Assembly: GCA_000403475.2 (NCBI GenBank)
Contig: KE159798.1
Location: 10,960 to 74,959, forward strand
From: Lachnospiraceae bacterium MD308
GTDB lineage: Bacteria > Bacillota > Clostridia > Lachnospirales > Lachnospiraceae
DNA length: 64,000 nucleotides
Direction of reading: 5' to 3'
Shown piece by piece: positions 52,157 through 61,351 of the stretch. Position numbers and translations under genes: made by a program. How positions within the stretch are numbered: the first letter of the stretch is position 1; every line of letters starts with the position of its first letter. The notes beneath the pieces are model-generated. The model saw nothing but the letters and a program-made list of their open reading frames with translations. It did no database searches and was not told the origin of the DNA.

Positions 52157-53085
52157 TGGATGTGGGTAAGCCGATAGAGAATGCAGTGGATATGAGAGTG
52201 AATATTGCTGGAGTAGAGTGGAAGAATCCTGTTACAACGGCGTCGGGAACTTTTGGGTCCGGGGAAGAATTTTCGGAGTTTGTGGATCTTAACAGACTGG
52301 GCGCGGTGACGACAAAAGGAGTTGCGAATATTCCCTGGGCAGGCAATCCCACGCCGAGAATTGCCGAGACCTACGGAGGGATGATGAATGCAATAGGGCT
52401 TCAAAATCCTGGAATTGATTTGTTTTGTGAGAGGGATATCCCGCTTCTCAGACAATATGATACGAAGATTATCGTAAACGTGTGCGGAAAGTCGGAAGAA
52501 GATTACTGTGAAGTGGTAGAAAGACTTGCGGGTGAGGATGTGGACATGTTGGAGATTAATATCTCTTGTCCGAATGTGAAAGAAGGAGGAATTGCTTTTG
52601 GGCAGGACCCAAAGGCGGCCGAGCATATTACAAAGGCAGTGAAAAAGTATGCCGGACAGCCGGTTATTATGAAACTAAGCCCAAATGTAACCAGTATCCC
52701 GGAGATGGCGAAGGCTGTGGAGGCGGGCGGTGCAGACGCCGTGTCTCTGATTAATACACTGACAGGAATGAAGATAGACGTTCACCGCCGCAGATTTGTC
52801 CTTGCCAATAAGACCGGAGGAGTATCCGGACCGGCGATTCATCCCATCGCGGTGCGTATGGTGTATGAGGCAGCCCACGCAGTAAAGCTCCCGATTATCG
52901 GAATGGGCGGAATCGCCAGTGCAGAGGATGCTGTTGAGATGATACTGGCAGGTGCAGATGCGGTGTCTGTGGGAACGGTAAATTTCCATAATCCGGCAGT
53001 GACGGAGGAAATTGTAGAAGGAATTGCAGCATATATGAGGACATACGGATTTGCCAGAGTGGCTGACATGGTTGGAATCGTATGA
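52156..53085 (+). CDS. pyrD: Dihydroorotate dehydrogenase, class 1B catalytic subunit
   Basis: This 309-residue FMN enzyme has the class 1B marks: TASGTFGSGEEF, NAIGLQNPGID, the catalytic Cys in NISCPNVKEGG, and GVSGPAIHPIAVRMV. It oxidises dihydroorotate to orotate with PyrK. It is the last gene of the block, and a terminator follows. Confidence 0.97.
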   Translation: MDVGKPIENAVDMRVNIAGVEWKNPVTTASGTFGSGEEFSEFVDLNRLGAVTTKGVANIPWAGNPTPRIAETYGGMMNAIGLQNPGIDLFCERDIPLLRQYDTKIIVNVCGKSEEDYCEVVERLAGEDVDMLEINISCPNVKEGGIAFGQDPKAAEHITKAVKKYAGQPVIMKLSPNVTSIPEMAKAVEAGGADAVSLINTLTGMKIDVHRRRFVLANKTGGVSGPAIHPIAVRMVYEAAHAVKLPIIGMGGIASAEDAVEMILAGADAVSVGTVNFHNPAVTEEIVEGIAAYMRTYGFARVADMVGIV

Positions 53086-53089
53086 TGAG

Positions 53090-53126
53090 AAAACCGGGCG
53101 CCTTTTTCAAGGGACTGCCCGGTTTT
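53090..53126. terminator. Bidirectional intrinsic terminator between pyrD and the paaK-type gene
   Basis: AAAACCGGGC (53090-53099) pairs perfectly with GCCCGGTTTT (53117-53126). T/A-rich flanks let it serve the two convergent operons. Confidence 0.85.
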
Positions 53127-53133
53127 GGATTGT

Positions 53134-54369
53134 TTATTCGTATCTTTCGTCGAAAACTCTCTTGGATTTTTTCTCGCTTCTTGGGAGCAGGCCAAGTTCC
53201 ACGACTTTTACAAGGGGTGTGAAACCGACGCGGCTCTTTACTTTTTCAGAGATTCTTCTGCTAAGATCCATGAAATCTATCGTACCGTTTGTCTCTACAT
53301 AGAGCCGCATGGTGTCACGGCCGTCCAGATGGGAGATACGGATCTGATATTCGCTGGATGTTTCCGGGAATTCCTTCAGGATTTCTTCAATCTGGCTTGG
53401 GAATACATTGACGCCTTTAATCTTTATCATGTCGTCGGTTCTTCCCATAATAATATCCAGACGGGGGAATTTGCTGCCGCAGGGGCAGGAGCCGGGAATA
53501 ATACGTGAGAGATCATGGGTGCGGTAACGGATAAGGGGCGCGCCTTCTTTTACAAGTGTTGTAATGACAATCTCGCCAAGTTCACCGTCAGGTACGGGCT
53601 TTAAAGTTACTGGATCTACGATTTCAATGTAAATGTAGTCGTCCCAGTAGTGCATGCCGGTGTTGTGTATGCAGTTGATTCCGATACCCGGCCCGTAGAT
53701 TTCGGTCAACCCGTAGATGTCATAAAGCTCGATGCCAAGTTCATTGGAGATTCGCTGGCGCATTTTTTCACCCCAGCGTTCAGAACCGATGACCCCCTTC
53801 TTTAGGCATATTTTGTCTTTGATTCCGCGTTTTTCGATTTCTTCTGCGAGAAGAAGGGCGTAGGAAGAGGTGGCGCATATGACTGTACTTTTCATATCCA
53901 TCATCATCTTTAGCTGCTTATCTGTATTGCCGGGCCCCATGGGGATTACCATCGCGCCGAGCTTCTCAGCGCCGTTCTGGAATCCGATTCCGGCAGTCCA
54001 AAGACCATAGCCTGGAGTAATCTGGATACGGTCCGTATTGGTGATTCCGGCAGTTTCATAACAGCGGGCGAACATGATAGCCCAGTCGTCCACATCCTTT
54101 GCGGTATAGGGGATGATGACGGGGAGTCCCGTAGTGCCGGACGAGGAGTGAATCCGTACAATATCCTCCTCCGGGGCGGTCATAAGTCCCAGCGGGTAGG
54201 CTTCCCGAAGGTCGTTCTTTTCGGAGAAGGGGAGACTTTCGAATTCCTCCGGGGTTGTGATACCAGAGATTCCGGATTCTTCCAGTTTTTTTCCGTAAAA
54301 GCTTCCGGCTTTTCTAAGTGCCTGAATCTGGTTGTTTACTTGACTGATCTGTAAGTCTGAAATCAGCAT
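53134..54369 (-). CDS. Phenylacetate-CoA ligase family enzyme
   Basis: This 411-residue ANL-superfamily ligase has the P-loop RIHSSSGTTGLPVIIPYT, a YGLTEIYGPG-type A5 motif, and TVVKEGAPLIRYRTHDL. A C-terminal GRTDDMIKIKGVNVFPSQIE motif follows. It activates aryl acetates with ATP and CoA, or works in reverse to make ATP from aryl-acetyl-CoA. It is 3 bases after iorB, so it is the last gene of the iorAB-ligase operon and takes the arylacetyl-CoA made by IorAB to the acid. Confidence 0.94.
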   Translation of the reverse strand: MLISDLQISQVNNQIQALRKAGSFYGKKLEESGISGITTPEEFESLPFSEKNDLREAYPLGLMTAPEEDIVRIHSSSGTTGLPVIIPYTAKDVDDWAIMFARCYETAGITNTDRIQITPGYGLWTAGIGFQNGAEKLGAMVIPMGPGNTDKQLKMMMDMKSTVICATSSYALLLAEEIEKRGIKDKICLKKGVIGSERWGEKMRQRISNELGIELYDIYGLTEIYGPGIGINCIHNTGMHYWDDYIYIEIVDPVTLKPVPDGELGEIVITTLVKEGAPLIRYRTHDLSRIIPGSCPCGSKFPRLDIIMGRTDDMIKIKGVNVFPSQIEEILKEFPETSSEYQIRISHLDGRDTMRLYVETNGTIDFMDLSRRISEKVKSRVGFTPLVKVVELGLLPRSEKKSKRVFDERYE

Positions 54370-54372
54370 GTC

Positions 54373-54984
54373 TTAAGTTTCCTTTCTTAGTGTTTTAAAT
54401 TGTTCGGAGTGGCTGCGCGCATATTCAAGAGCCTTAAAGTTAAGTTCATGGAATTTTTCGGGCAGTCGTTTTTTAATTGCATCTCGAATGTCGGCTTCCG
54501 AAAGTCCAAGGGCACCGCTTTGAATCGCAGCCCCTAAGAGGAGGAGGTTTAACACTTTCGAAGAACCGATGTCTTCGCAGGCCTTCTGGGCATCTATGAC
54601 AAAGAGATTTTTTACATGCTTGTGCAGATAAGAAAGCATCTCGCTGCCATTATAGGAGAAGTTTGTGAGAGTGGCAGTGACGGGGATGATTTCACGGCTG
54701 CTGACTATGACGGTTCCGCCTTCTTTTAGGAAAGGGAGCATCCGGACAGCCTCGCCGGGCTCAAAGCCTAAGATAATATCCGCCTCACCTTTTGCAATCA
54801 TAGGTGAATAGACGTCTTCTCCAATTCTTACATGGCTAAAGACACTTCCCCCTCTTTGGGCCATGCCGATTGTCTCCGCGCTCATGACAGGAAGGGATTT
54901 ATCCATGGCGGCAGAGGCGATTAATTTGGAAGCGAGGACGGTTCCCTGACCGCCTACTCCGCATAATACGATATTTTTATTCAT
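54373..54984 (-). CDS. iorB: Indolepyruvate oxidoreductase subunit beta
   Basis: This 203-residue protein has the gamma-domain fold of 2-oxoacid:ferredoxin oxidoreductases (MNKNIVLCGVGGQGTVLASK, ETIGMAQRGGSVFSHVRIG). With IorA it decarboxylates aryl pyruvates from Trp, Phe and Tyr to arylacetyl-CoA while reducing ferredoxin. ATG 54984 overlaps the iorA stop by 8 bases, so translation is coupled. Confidence 0.95.
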   Translation of the reverse strand: MNKNIVLCGVGGQGTVLASKLIASAAMDKSLPVMSAETIGMAQRGGSVFSHVRIGEDVYSPMIAKGEADIILGFEPGEAVRMLPFLKEGGTVIVSSREIIPVTATLTNFSYNGSEMLSYLHKHVKNLFVIDAQKACEDIGSSKVLNLLLLGAAIQSGALGLSEADIRDAIKKRLPEKFHELNFKALEYARSHSEQFKTLRKET

Positions 54985-56830
54985 TGCCGTCACCTTCCTT
55001 TCCGTTTACGATGGCTCCCGTGGGGCAGAGCTGGCTGCATAGCGAGCACCCGGTGCACAGTGAAGAGTCAATGCAGACATTGCCGTCTTTCAAGGTAAGA
55101 GCCGGACAGCCCAGTTCGCGGATACATTTTTTGCATGAGATGCATTTTTCCAAAAGAACGTGCATGCACCGGGCAGGCTTTGTGACAGCGATACATGGGG
55201 ACTTGAAGATAATCGCCTTGACTCCGGGCTTCTTTGATATTCTTTTTACACAATCAACGGACGCTTCATAGTCGAGGGGATTGACGGTTTCGATGTCGTG
55301 AAGGCCGATACCCCTAAGAAGCGCTTCTATGTTTATTCTGGTTGCAATCTCACCCATCATCGTCTGTCCTGTGCCGGGATGCGGCTGGTGTCCGGTCATG
55401 GCCGTGGTGGAATTGTCCAGTATGACGAGGGTCATATTCGCCTGATTGTACACTGCATTGACTACACCTGTGATCGCGGAAGCAAAAAAGGTGGAATCTC
55501 CCACGAATGCAAAGCAATACGTATCTGGCTCAATATGCCCGATTCCCTGCGCGATACCGAGACCGGCGCCCATACACAGGCATGTGTCTACCATGTCAAG
55601 CGGCATGGCATTTCCCAGAGTGTAGCAGCCGATATCTCCGCAGAAAACGGTCTTTTCCCCTTTCATGGCTGTCTTTACTGCGTAGAAGGAAGCCCTGTGA
55701 GGGCATCCGGCGCACAAGACCGGAGGACGGACAGGAAGCTGCACTGTCGGCTCCTGTGCGGTCTCTGGGGCTGCGGCGCTTTTGCCGTCCGGTTTGAGAA
55801 AATTCCGGATATCCTGAATTATGCTGTCCCGGCTGTTTTCCCCGGCTATTTTTACGTGCCGGCTGAGTTTGCCGTGAACGTTGACAGATAAGTGATATTT
55901 GCCGCATAGATAAATCAGTTCACGCTCAATAACAGGGTCAAGCTCCTCTAAGCAAAGCACCTCGTCAAGCCCGTCTAAAAATTCCAGGGCGAGTTTTTCC
56001 GGGAATGGATGAGGAGTGGCAATTTTGAGAACCGGCAGCTCTTCGGCAGTCCCAAGTGCTTCCATGACGTAAGTAAAGCTGATTCCTCCGGTAGCAATTC
56101 CCCTTCTGGGAGCATCGGAGCCGTGTTTTGCCTTTGAAGGGTGGAAGATTTTATTTTTTTCGTAGGAAGAAAAATCTTCGGCAATCGTTAAATTCCTATC
56201 CTCAATCTTTATGTGATTCTGGTAGGACAGACGGGGGAAGATGACCCAGCGCCCGGAATCCTTTACAAATCCGTCTGCCTTATGAATCGTGTGTTCATCC
56301 GTATCCTTCACCGTCACAGAGGCATATCCGTGGCAGACTCTCGTAGTAGGGCGAAGAAAAACCGGAGTTTCATATTTTTCTGAATAGGCAAATGCTTCCT
56401 GGACCATCTCATAGGCTTCTTGTGCCGAAGAAGGGTCAAAGCAGGGGAGTTTCGAAAAGTAAGCATAATGTCTTGTATCCTGCTCTGTCTGGGAGGATAC
56501 GGGGCCGGGGTCATCTGCCACTAGGATGACCATGCCGCCTTTGACGCCGATATACTCTAAACTCATGAGAGAGTCGGAGGCTACATTCAGCCCGACCTGT
56601 TTCATTGTTACCATGCTGCGCGCGCCGCAGTAAGCTGCTCCGGCGGCAACTTCCATGGCGGCTTTTTCATTGACAGACCATTCCACATATGTATTATCCG
56701 GTCTTCGTTTTGCTATTGTTTCCAGAACTTCGGTGGAGGGGGTGCCGGGGTATCCGGATACAAGGTTTACTCCGGCGGCGATTGCTCCAAGGGCAATTGC
56801 TTCGTTGCCCATCAAAAATTCTTTATGCAT
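54977..56830 (-). CDS. iorA: Indolepyruvate ferredoxin oxidoreductase subunit alpha
   Basis: This 617-residue protein has an N-terminal pyrimidine-binding domain (GNEAIALGAIAAGVNLVSGYPGTP), then a TPP domain (FVGDSTFFASAITGVVNAVYNQ … NSTTAMTGHQPHPGTG). A C-terminal 2x[4Fe-4S] ferredoxin carries CISCKKCIRELGCP and CTGCSLCSQLCP. It is the catalytic subunit for oxidative decarboxylation of indolepyruvate and related acids in amino-acid fermentation. It is first in the minus-strand operon and diverges from pyrE. Confidence 0.96.
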   Translation of the reverse strand: MHKEFLMGNEAIALGAIAAGVNLVSGYPGTPSTEVLETIAKRRPDNTYVEWSVNEKAAMEVAAGAAYCGARSMVTMKQVGLNVASDSLMSLEYIGVKGGMVILVADDPGPVSSQTEQDTRHYAYFSKLPCFDPSSAQEAYEMVQEAFAYSEKYETPVFLRPTTRVCHGYASVTVKDTDEHTIHKADGFVKDSGRWVIFPRLSYQNHIKIEDRNLTIAEDFSSYEKNKIFHPSKAKHGSDAPRRGIATGGISFTYVMEALGTAEELPVLKIATPHPFPEKLALEFLDGLDEVLCLEELDPVIERELIYLCGKYHLSVNVHGKLSRHVKIAGENSRDSIIQDIRNFLKPDGKSAAAPETAQEPTVQLPVRPPVLCAGCPHRASFYAVKTAMKGEKTVFCGDIGCYTLGNAMPLDMVDTCLCMGAGLGIAQGIGHIEPDTYCFAFVGDSTFFASAITGVVNAVYNQANMTLVILDNSTTAMTGHQPHPGTGQTMMGEIATRINIEALLRGIGLHDIETVNPLDYEASVDCVKRISKKPGVKAIIFKSPCIAVTKPARCMHVLLEKCISCKKCIRELGCPALTLKDGNVCIDSSLCTGCSLCSQLCPTGAIVNGKEGDGNE

Positions 56831-56929
56831 AATCTCACCTCTGAATTGTAGTACAATTTAAAATATACCTAATTATTCTATCATAATGTGTGTGATACAA
56901 AAACACTTTTTTTGATAAAATAAAAAGAG

Positions 56930-56958
56930 TTGAACGAAAATGCTGAATATGGTAAAAT
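56930..56958 (+). promoter_or_regulatory. Sigma-A type promoter of pyrE
   Basis: TTGAAC (56930-56935) and TAAAAT (56953-56958) are 17 bases apart, 43 bases before ATG 57002, within the 171-base divergent spacer between iorA and pyrE. Confidence 0.6.
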
Positions 56959-57001
56959 TTAAAAAATATTTAATGGTGAACGAGAGGGAGAATTCGTAAT
57001 T

Positions 57002-57679
57002 ATGGAAAGCTATAAAAAAGAGTTTATTGAGTTTATGGTGGAGAGCGATGTGCTTAAGTTCGGAGAGTTTACGTTAAAAAGTGGAAGAAAATCTCCATTT
57101 TTTATGAATGCGGGAGCTTATGTGACAGGAGCGCAGCTTCGCAGGCTCGGGGAGTATTATGCGAAGGCGATCCACGACATATACGGACTTGATTTTGATG
57201 TGCTGTTCGGGCCTGCGTATAAGGGAATACCGCTTGCGGTAGCGACGACGATGGCGATCAGTGAGCTGTACGGAAAAGATATCCGATATTGTTCTAACAG
57301 AAAAGAAGTTAAAGATCATGGAGATACCGGAATTCTTCTCGGCAGTAAGCTTAAAAGCGGCGACAGAGTTGTGATTATCGAAGATGTCACTACGTCCGGG
57401 AAATCAATAGAAGAGACATTTCCTATCATAAAAGCACAGGCAGATGTGGAAGTTATCGGACTTATGGTTTCGCTAAACCGGATGGAGGTAGGAAAAGGCG
57501 GGGAAAAGAGCGCGTTAGATGAGATTCAGGGCCTATACGGCTTTAAGGCGGCTTCAATTGTGACGATGAAAGAGGTCGTGGAGCATTTATATAATAAACC
57601 GTATAAAGGAAAAATTGTGATTGATGATACATTAAAAACAGCAATTGATGCATATTATGAACAGTACGGAGCGAAATAA
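57002..57679 (+). CDS. pyrE: Orotate phosphoribosyltransferase
   Basis: This 225-residue enzyme has KSGRKSPFFMNAGAY at the start, the catalytic loop (NRKEVKDHGDTG) and the PRPP motif VVIIEDVTTSGKSIEET. It joins orotate and PRPP to OMP. It stands apart from pyrCFKD, across the iorAB operon, with its own promoter. Confidence 0.97.
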   Translation: MESYKKEFIEFMVESDVLKFGEFTLKSGRKSPFFMNAGAYVTGAQLRRLGEYYAKAIHDIYGLDFDVLFGPAYKGIPLAVATTMAISELYGKDIRYCSNRKEVKDHGDTGILLGSKLKSGDRVVIIEDVTTSGKSIEETFPIIKAQADVEVIGLMVSLNRMEVGKGGEKSALDEIQGLYGFKAASIVTMKEVVEHLYNKPYKGKIVIDDTLKTAIDAYYEQYGAK

Positions 57680-57701
57680 ATCGTCTGGGAGGTGAAGGGA
57701 T

Positions 57702-57854
57702 ATGAATGAGAAAGCGTATAAGACTATGGGGATCACAGGTGCGGCGAACATTGCGATTGGTATCGTGACACTTGTGCTTGGAGTTACAGTTGGAGTTATT
57801 TCGATTGTCAGCGGAGTGCAGCTTCGAAAAGACAGAAAAGGGCTTACGTTTTAA
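57702..57854 (+). CDS. Small 50-residue membrane protein
   Basis: ATG 57702 follows GGGAGGTGAAGGG. The 50-residue product starts MNEKAYKTMGITGAANIAIG, has one long glycine/valine-rich hydrophobic helix, and ends in a basic VQLRKDRKGLTF tail. It is predicted to sit in the membrane as a single helix. The family is unknown. It is 22 bases after pyrE and 38 before the VanZ-like gene, on the same strand. Confidence 0.65.
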   Translation: MNEKAYKTMGITGAANIAIGIVTLVLGVTVGVISIVSGVQLRKDRKGLTF

Positions 57855-57892
57855 GAGAACAATTTTGAACAGTTAGAAGGGGAGCTATATAT

Positions 57893-58378
57893 TTGAATGT
57901 AAGGGACAAAAAAAGAATCCGTTTTGTCGGGAAGATTTTATTTGTACTTTATATTGCGTTTATCATATATTTTCTAATATTCTCTGACTGGTACGGGCGC
58001 GGCGACGTGATGTCGGAGTACCGATATAACCTGGTATTATTCCGGGAGATCAAGCGATTCTGGAAATACCGGGAACAGCTTGGGATGTTTGCTATGTTTA
58101 CGAATCTATTCGGCAACGTATTGATTTTTATGCCGTTTGGGTTTTTTATGCCGATAGCCTGCAGATATAAAAGATTTTTTTCAGCATTAATTTATAGCTT
58201 TGGACTAAGTCTATGTGTTGAGACATTCCAATTAGTGGCAAAAGTAGGAAGTTTTGATGTGGACGACCTGCTTTTGAATACGGTCGGAGGGGCAGCAGGG
58301 TATATCCTGTATGCGATATGTAATGCAATAAGGAGAAAATATGTTTACGGGAAAACAGAAAAGGACAGAAGAAGATAG
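57893..58378 (+). CDS. VanZ-like family membrane protein
   Basis: This 161-residue protein has four predicted membrane helices and the VanZ pattern: LFSDWYGRGD-like loop, NLFGNVLIFMPFGFFMP, CVETFQLVAKVGSFDVDDLLLNTVGG. VanZ proteins confer low-level teicoplanin resistance in enterococci, but most relatives have unknown envelope roles. The start is TTG 57893 with AAGGGGAG ahead. It overlaps the next gene by 38 bases. Confidence 0.87.
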   Translation: MNVRDKKRIRFVGKILFVLYIAFIIYFLIFSDWYGRGDVMSEYRYNLVLFREIKRFWKYREQLGMFAMFTNLFGNVLIFMPFGFFMPIACRYKRFFSALIYSFGLSLCVETFQLVAKVGSFDVDDLLLNTVGGAAGYILYAICNAIRRKYVYGKTEKDRRR

Positions 58379-58736
58379 AGAGAAGGAGCTTGCAAAGGCA
58401 AGGGCGAAGCAACGTAAAAAACTTATAAAAACAAGATACGGGCAGAGGCAGAAGAAACATGCGAAAAAGGGGCTGCAGTCCTGTCTGTTGGCTGCTGTAG
58501 GAGTGTCTTTAGTTATAATGATGCTTGTGAATTCATTTAAGGCCAAAGGGGATATCAGCATATTGTATGGGCTGGCCGGTTTTGTGATACCTGTAATTGC
58601 ATGGCGGGGACTTGTGTATGCGATTCGAGGCTTTAATGAGAGGGAGAAAAATTACATAACATGCAAGATCGGGGCGGGGTGCAATGGTGCTTTGATTTTT
58701 TGTATGTGTGCAATATTTATCAGGGGGCTTTTTTAG
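58341..58736 (+). CDS. DUF6142-like small membrane protein
   Basis: This 131-residue protein has a basic, Lys/Arg/Glu-rich N-terminal helix (residues 5-45) and three hydrophobic helices. It resembles DUF6142 proteins found mainly in Lachnospiraceae, of unknown role. It overlaps the VanZ-like gene by 38 bases and abuts the aminopeptidase gene (58737) directly. Confidence 0.6.
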   Translation: MFTGKQKRTEEDREKELAKARAKQRKKLIKTRYGQRQKKHAKKGLQSCLLAAVGVSLVIMMLVNSFKAKGDISILYGLAGFVIPVIAWRGLVYAIRGFNEREKNYITCKIGAGCNGALIFCMCAIFIRGLF

Positions 58737-60782
58737 ATGATTGAAGAAAGATATGAACTTGCAGTCGGCCGGATTCGGGAGATAAGGACGGAACAGACAG
58801 TAGACGGGATGTTTCAGGATTATTTTCAGAAATTGGCTGACTTTGTCATTATGATTGATGAATTGAGGAATATGCTTTCAGACGGTTCTTATAACGACTT
58901 GTCCATGGAGGAGTTAAGGAGATGGAACCAGAGACTGTATTTCGACATTCTGCCGGAGCAGTATGAGAAGAGCTATGCCAATCCCGCTTATGCAGTGAAA
59001 GTGCTCGGAAAAGAGTACGGCAGCTTGTTAAGTTTTTTATACGCAGAGATTCGCGGCATGATTGTGTACGCATTTGAGGGAAGGACAGAGTACCTGGACA
59101 TTCTGATGGAGCTTTTCATTGAGATTTACAATCAGTTTGAGGAAGAACTGCCGGAGGAAAAAAGTGTTAAAGATATCCTGTACTGGTATGCCAGTGATTA
59201 CTGTGACGTGTTTGTGGCTGATCGGATCAGAGAGCAGATATTGCCGGAGGAATCTTTCGCGGCAGACATTATCCGGGACAGTGATCTCTCGGATTTGAGG
59301 TATCTGTATCGGTTCGGCGAGTACGTCGGTGAAAATGAATTAAAGGGCGCGCAGTATATGAACAGCCTGCCGGAAGAGACCATCCGGAGGATGGCTGACG
59401 TCTACACAGAAGGCTACCGGACAGGTTTTGTGAATACGGGAAAAGATCTGTCGAAAAAGTCTGTGGTGAATATTCGGTATGTGTTGGGTTTTGAGCGTGT
59501 GGTGAGGAAAGCCATTGAGAATTTTGCAAAAATGGGACTTGCCCCTGTTATCTATCGTGCGTCAGTGAGCGCGCTTACAAAGCGTCAGCATATCAGAATC
59601 GGATATTGCGGGGGAAATCCCAATCCCCAGTATGACTACGACCACAAAAACGACCAGGCATTATTTCTGGACAAGAGGTTTGTGGAGCGAAAGCTGGAAG
59701 TGGTTCACACCACTTATGAAAAATATAAAGCAGCGGCGGCTCAGTTTGCGGGGCCTGCGTGCATGGAAGTGTTCGGGGAGAAACCATTTGCCCCAAAGGT
59801 GAAGGAGGAAGCGGTAAGGCTTACGGAAAAGCAGGAGGAGCTTGCTCTTAAGTTTGACAGCCGCCAGGGCCAGATTGTCAATGAATATATCCGGGGAGAC
59901 GAGCGAAGCTATACGATCATCGCTTGGCCGGTGCCGGAGATTGGAGAGGACTACGAGGAGATTTTTGAGGAAATCATAAAGATCAATACACTGGATGCGA
60001 AAGTCTACGAACAGATACAAAAGACACTTATTGACGTGTTAGATGAAGGCGAGAGCGTCCATATCCTTGGGGCGGGGAACAACCGCACGAATCTGACGGT
60101 CAGGCTTTGTACGTTGTCCCACCCGGAGAAAGAGACGATTTTTGAAAACTGTGTGGCAGATGTAAACATTCCGGTGGGGGAGGTGTTCACTTCTCCGGTG
60201 CTTGAAGGAACCAACGGAGTTCTGCATGTCAGCAGGGTGTATCTGAATGAATTGCAGTTTAAAGACTTGGAGATTGAATTTGCCAATGGAATGATTGCGG
60301 ATTACTGCTGCGGCAATTTTGAGCGGGAGCTTGAGAACAAGGAGTATATCCGGGACAATATCCTTCACAAGCATCCGACACTGCCCCTCGGGGAATTTGC
60401 CATCGGGACCAACACGACGGCTTATGCGGCGGCAAAGAAATACGGGATAGAAGATAAGCTGCCGATTCTCATCGCAGAGAAGATGGGGCCTCATTTTGCA
60501 GTAGGAGATACGTGCTATAGCTGGAGTGAGGACGTTAAGGTGTATAATCCTGACGGGAAGGAGATTATCGCGAGGGATAATTCGGTGTCTGCGCTCAGGA
60601 AGGAAGACATATCGAAAGCGTACTTCCATTGCCATACGGATATTACCATTCCTTACGAGGAGCTAAAGAGCATCTCGGTGTTGACCAAGGCGGGAAAGGA
60701 AATCTTTCTTCTTAAGGATGGAAGGTTTGTGCTGCCGGGGACAGAAGGTTTAAATGAGCCATTGAAAAACATAATCAAATAA
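58737..60782 (+). CDS. M29-type aminopeptidase with large N-terminal extension
   Basis: This 681-residue protein contains, in its second half (from about residue 360), the M29 metallo-aminopeptidase signature. NIPVGEVFTSPVLEGTNGVL carries one metal Glu, LGEFAIGTNTTAYA the second Glu, and KMGPHFAVGDTCYSW the His and Tyr. Normal M29 enzymes are about 410 residues. Here roughly 270 extra N-terminal residues (acidic, helical, no recognised domain) precede it. It probably trims N-terminal amino acids from cytosolic peptides. The extension may control access or oligomerisation. It begins at the base after the previous stop. Confidence 0.82.
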   Translation: MIEERYELAVGRIREIRTEQTVDGMFQDYFQKLADFVIMIDELRNMLSDGSYNDLSMEELRRWNQRLYFDILPEQYEKSYANPAYAVKVLGKEYGSLLSFLYAEIRGMIVYAFEGRTEYLDILMELFIEIYNQFEEELPEEKSVKDILYWYASDYCDVFVADRIREQILPEESFAADIIRDSDLSDLRYLYRFGEYVGENELKGAQYMNSLPEETIRRMADVYTEGYRTGFVNTGKDLSKKSVVNIRYVLGFERVVRKAIENFAKMGLAPVIYRASVSALTKRQHIRIGYCGGNPNPQYDYDHKNDQALFLDKRFVERKLEVVHTTYEKYKAAAAQFAGPACMEVFGEKPFAPKVKEEAVRLTEKQEELALKFDSRQGQIVNEYIRGDERSYTIIAWPVPEIGEDYEEIFEEIIKINTLDAKVYEQIQKTLIDVLDEGESVHILGAGNNRTNLTVRLCTLSHPEKETIFENCVADVNIPVGEVFTSPVLEGTNGVLHVSRVYLNELQFKDLEIEFANGMIADYCCGNFERELENKEYIRDNILHKHPTLPLGEFAIGTNTTAYAAAKKYGIEDKLPILIAEKMGPHFAVGDTCYSWSEDVKVYNPDGKEIIARDNSVSALRKEDISKAYFHCHTDITIPYEELKSISVLTKAGKEIFLLKDGRFVLPGTEGLNEPLKNIIK

Positions 60783-60830
60783 GGTATGATGTACTAATAT
60801 TTCAGGAAAAAAGAAAGGATGAGAAAAGAT

Positions 60831-61337
60831 ATGCCAAAAGTAGGAATTGTGATGGGCAGTGACTCAGACCTTAAGGTGATGAGCAAGGCTGCTAAGATGC
60901 TGGAGAAGTTTGGGATTGATTATGAGATGACGATTATTTCGGCGCACAGGGAGCCGGATGTGTTCTTTGAGTGGGCGAAGGCTGCCGAAGGGAAGGGCAT
61001 GAAAGTGATCATCGCCGGAGCAGGCATGGCGGCCCATCTTCCGGGGATGTGCGCGGCGCTGTTTCCTATGCCGGTTGTGGGTGTTCCCCTTTCCGGAAAG
61101 AATCTTGAGGGTCAGGACGCGCTGCTTTCGATCGTGCAGATGCCGCCTGGAATCCCGGTTGCTACCGTTGCCATTGACGGGGGTATGAATGCGGCGATTC
61201 TTGCGGCGAAGATTCTTGCAGTGTCGGACGCAGAGCTTTTGGATAAACTGAAAGCGTATACCCAGGAGATGAAGGAGACGGTGCAGGGAAAAGCTGCGAA
61301 GTTAGATGAGATTGGCTATGAGGCATATTTAGGATAG
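60831..61337 (+). CDS. purE: N5-carboxyaminoimidazole ribonucleotide mutase
   Basis: This 168-residue class I PurE has the [20 protein letters not shown] start, the SAHREPD active-site loop, and [14 protein letters not shown]. It makes CAIR in purine synthesis. ATG 60831 fits the ribosome binding site AAAGGA better than an upstream ATG at 60819. It opens the purEMND run. Confidence 0.96.
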   Translation: MPKVGIVMGSDSDLKVMSKAAKMLEKFGIDYEMTIISAHREPDVFFEWAKAAEGKGMKVIIAGAGMAAHLPGMCAALFPMPVVGVPLSGKNLEGQDALLSIVQMPPGIPVATVAIDGGMNAAILAAKILAVSDAELLDKLKAYTQEMKETVQGKAAKLDEIGYEAYLG

Positions 61338-61351
61338 AAGGAGAAGATATT

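Noticed and set aside
55298-55891. Plus-strand open frame of about 197 residues inside iorA
   Set aside because: It lies antisense to the well-supported TPP domain of iorA and has no start signal or family features.
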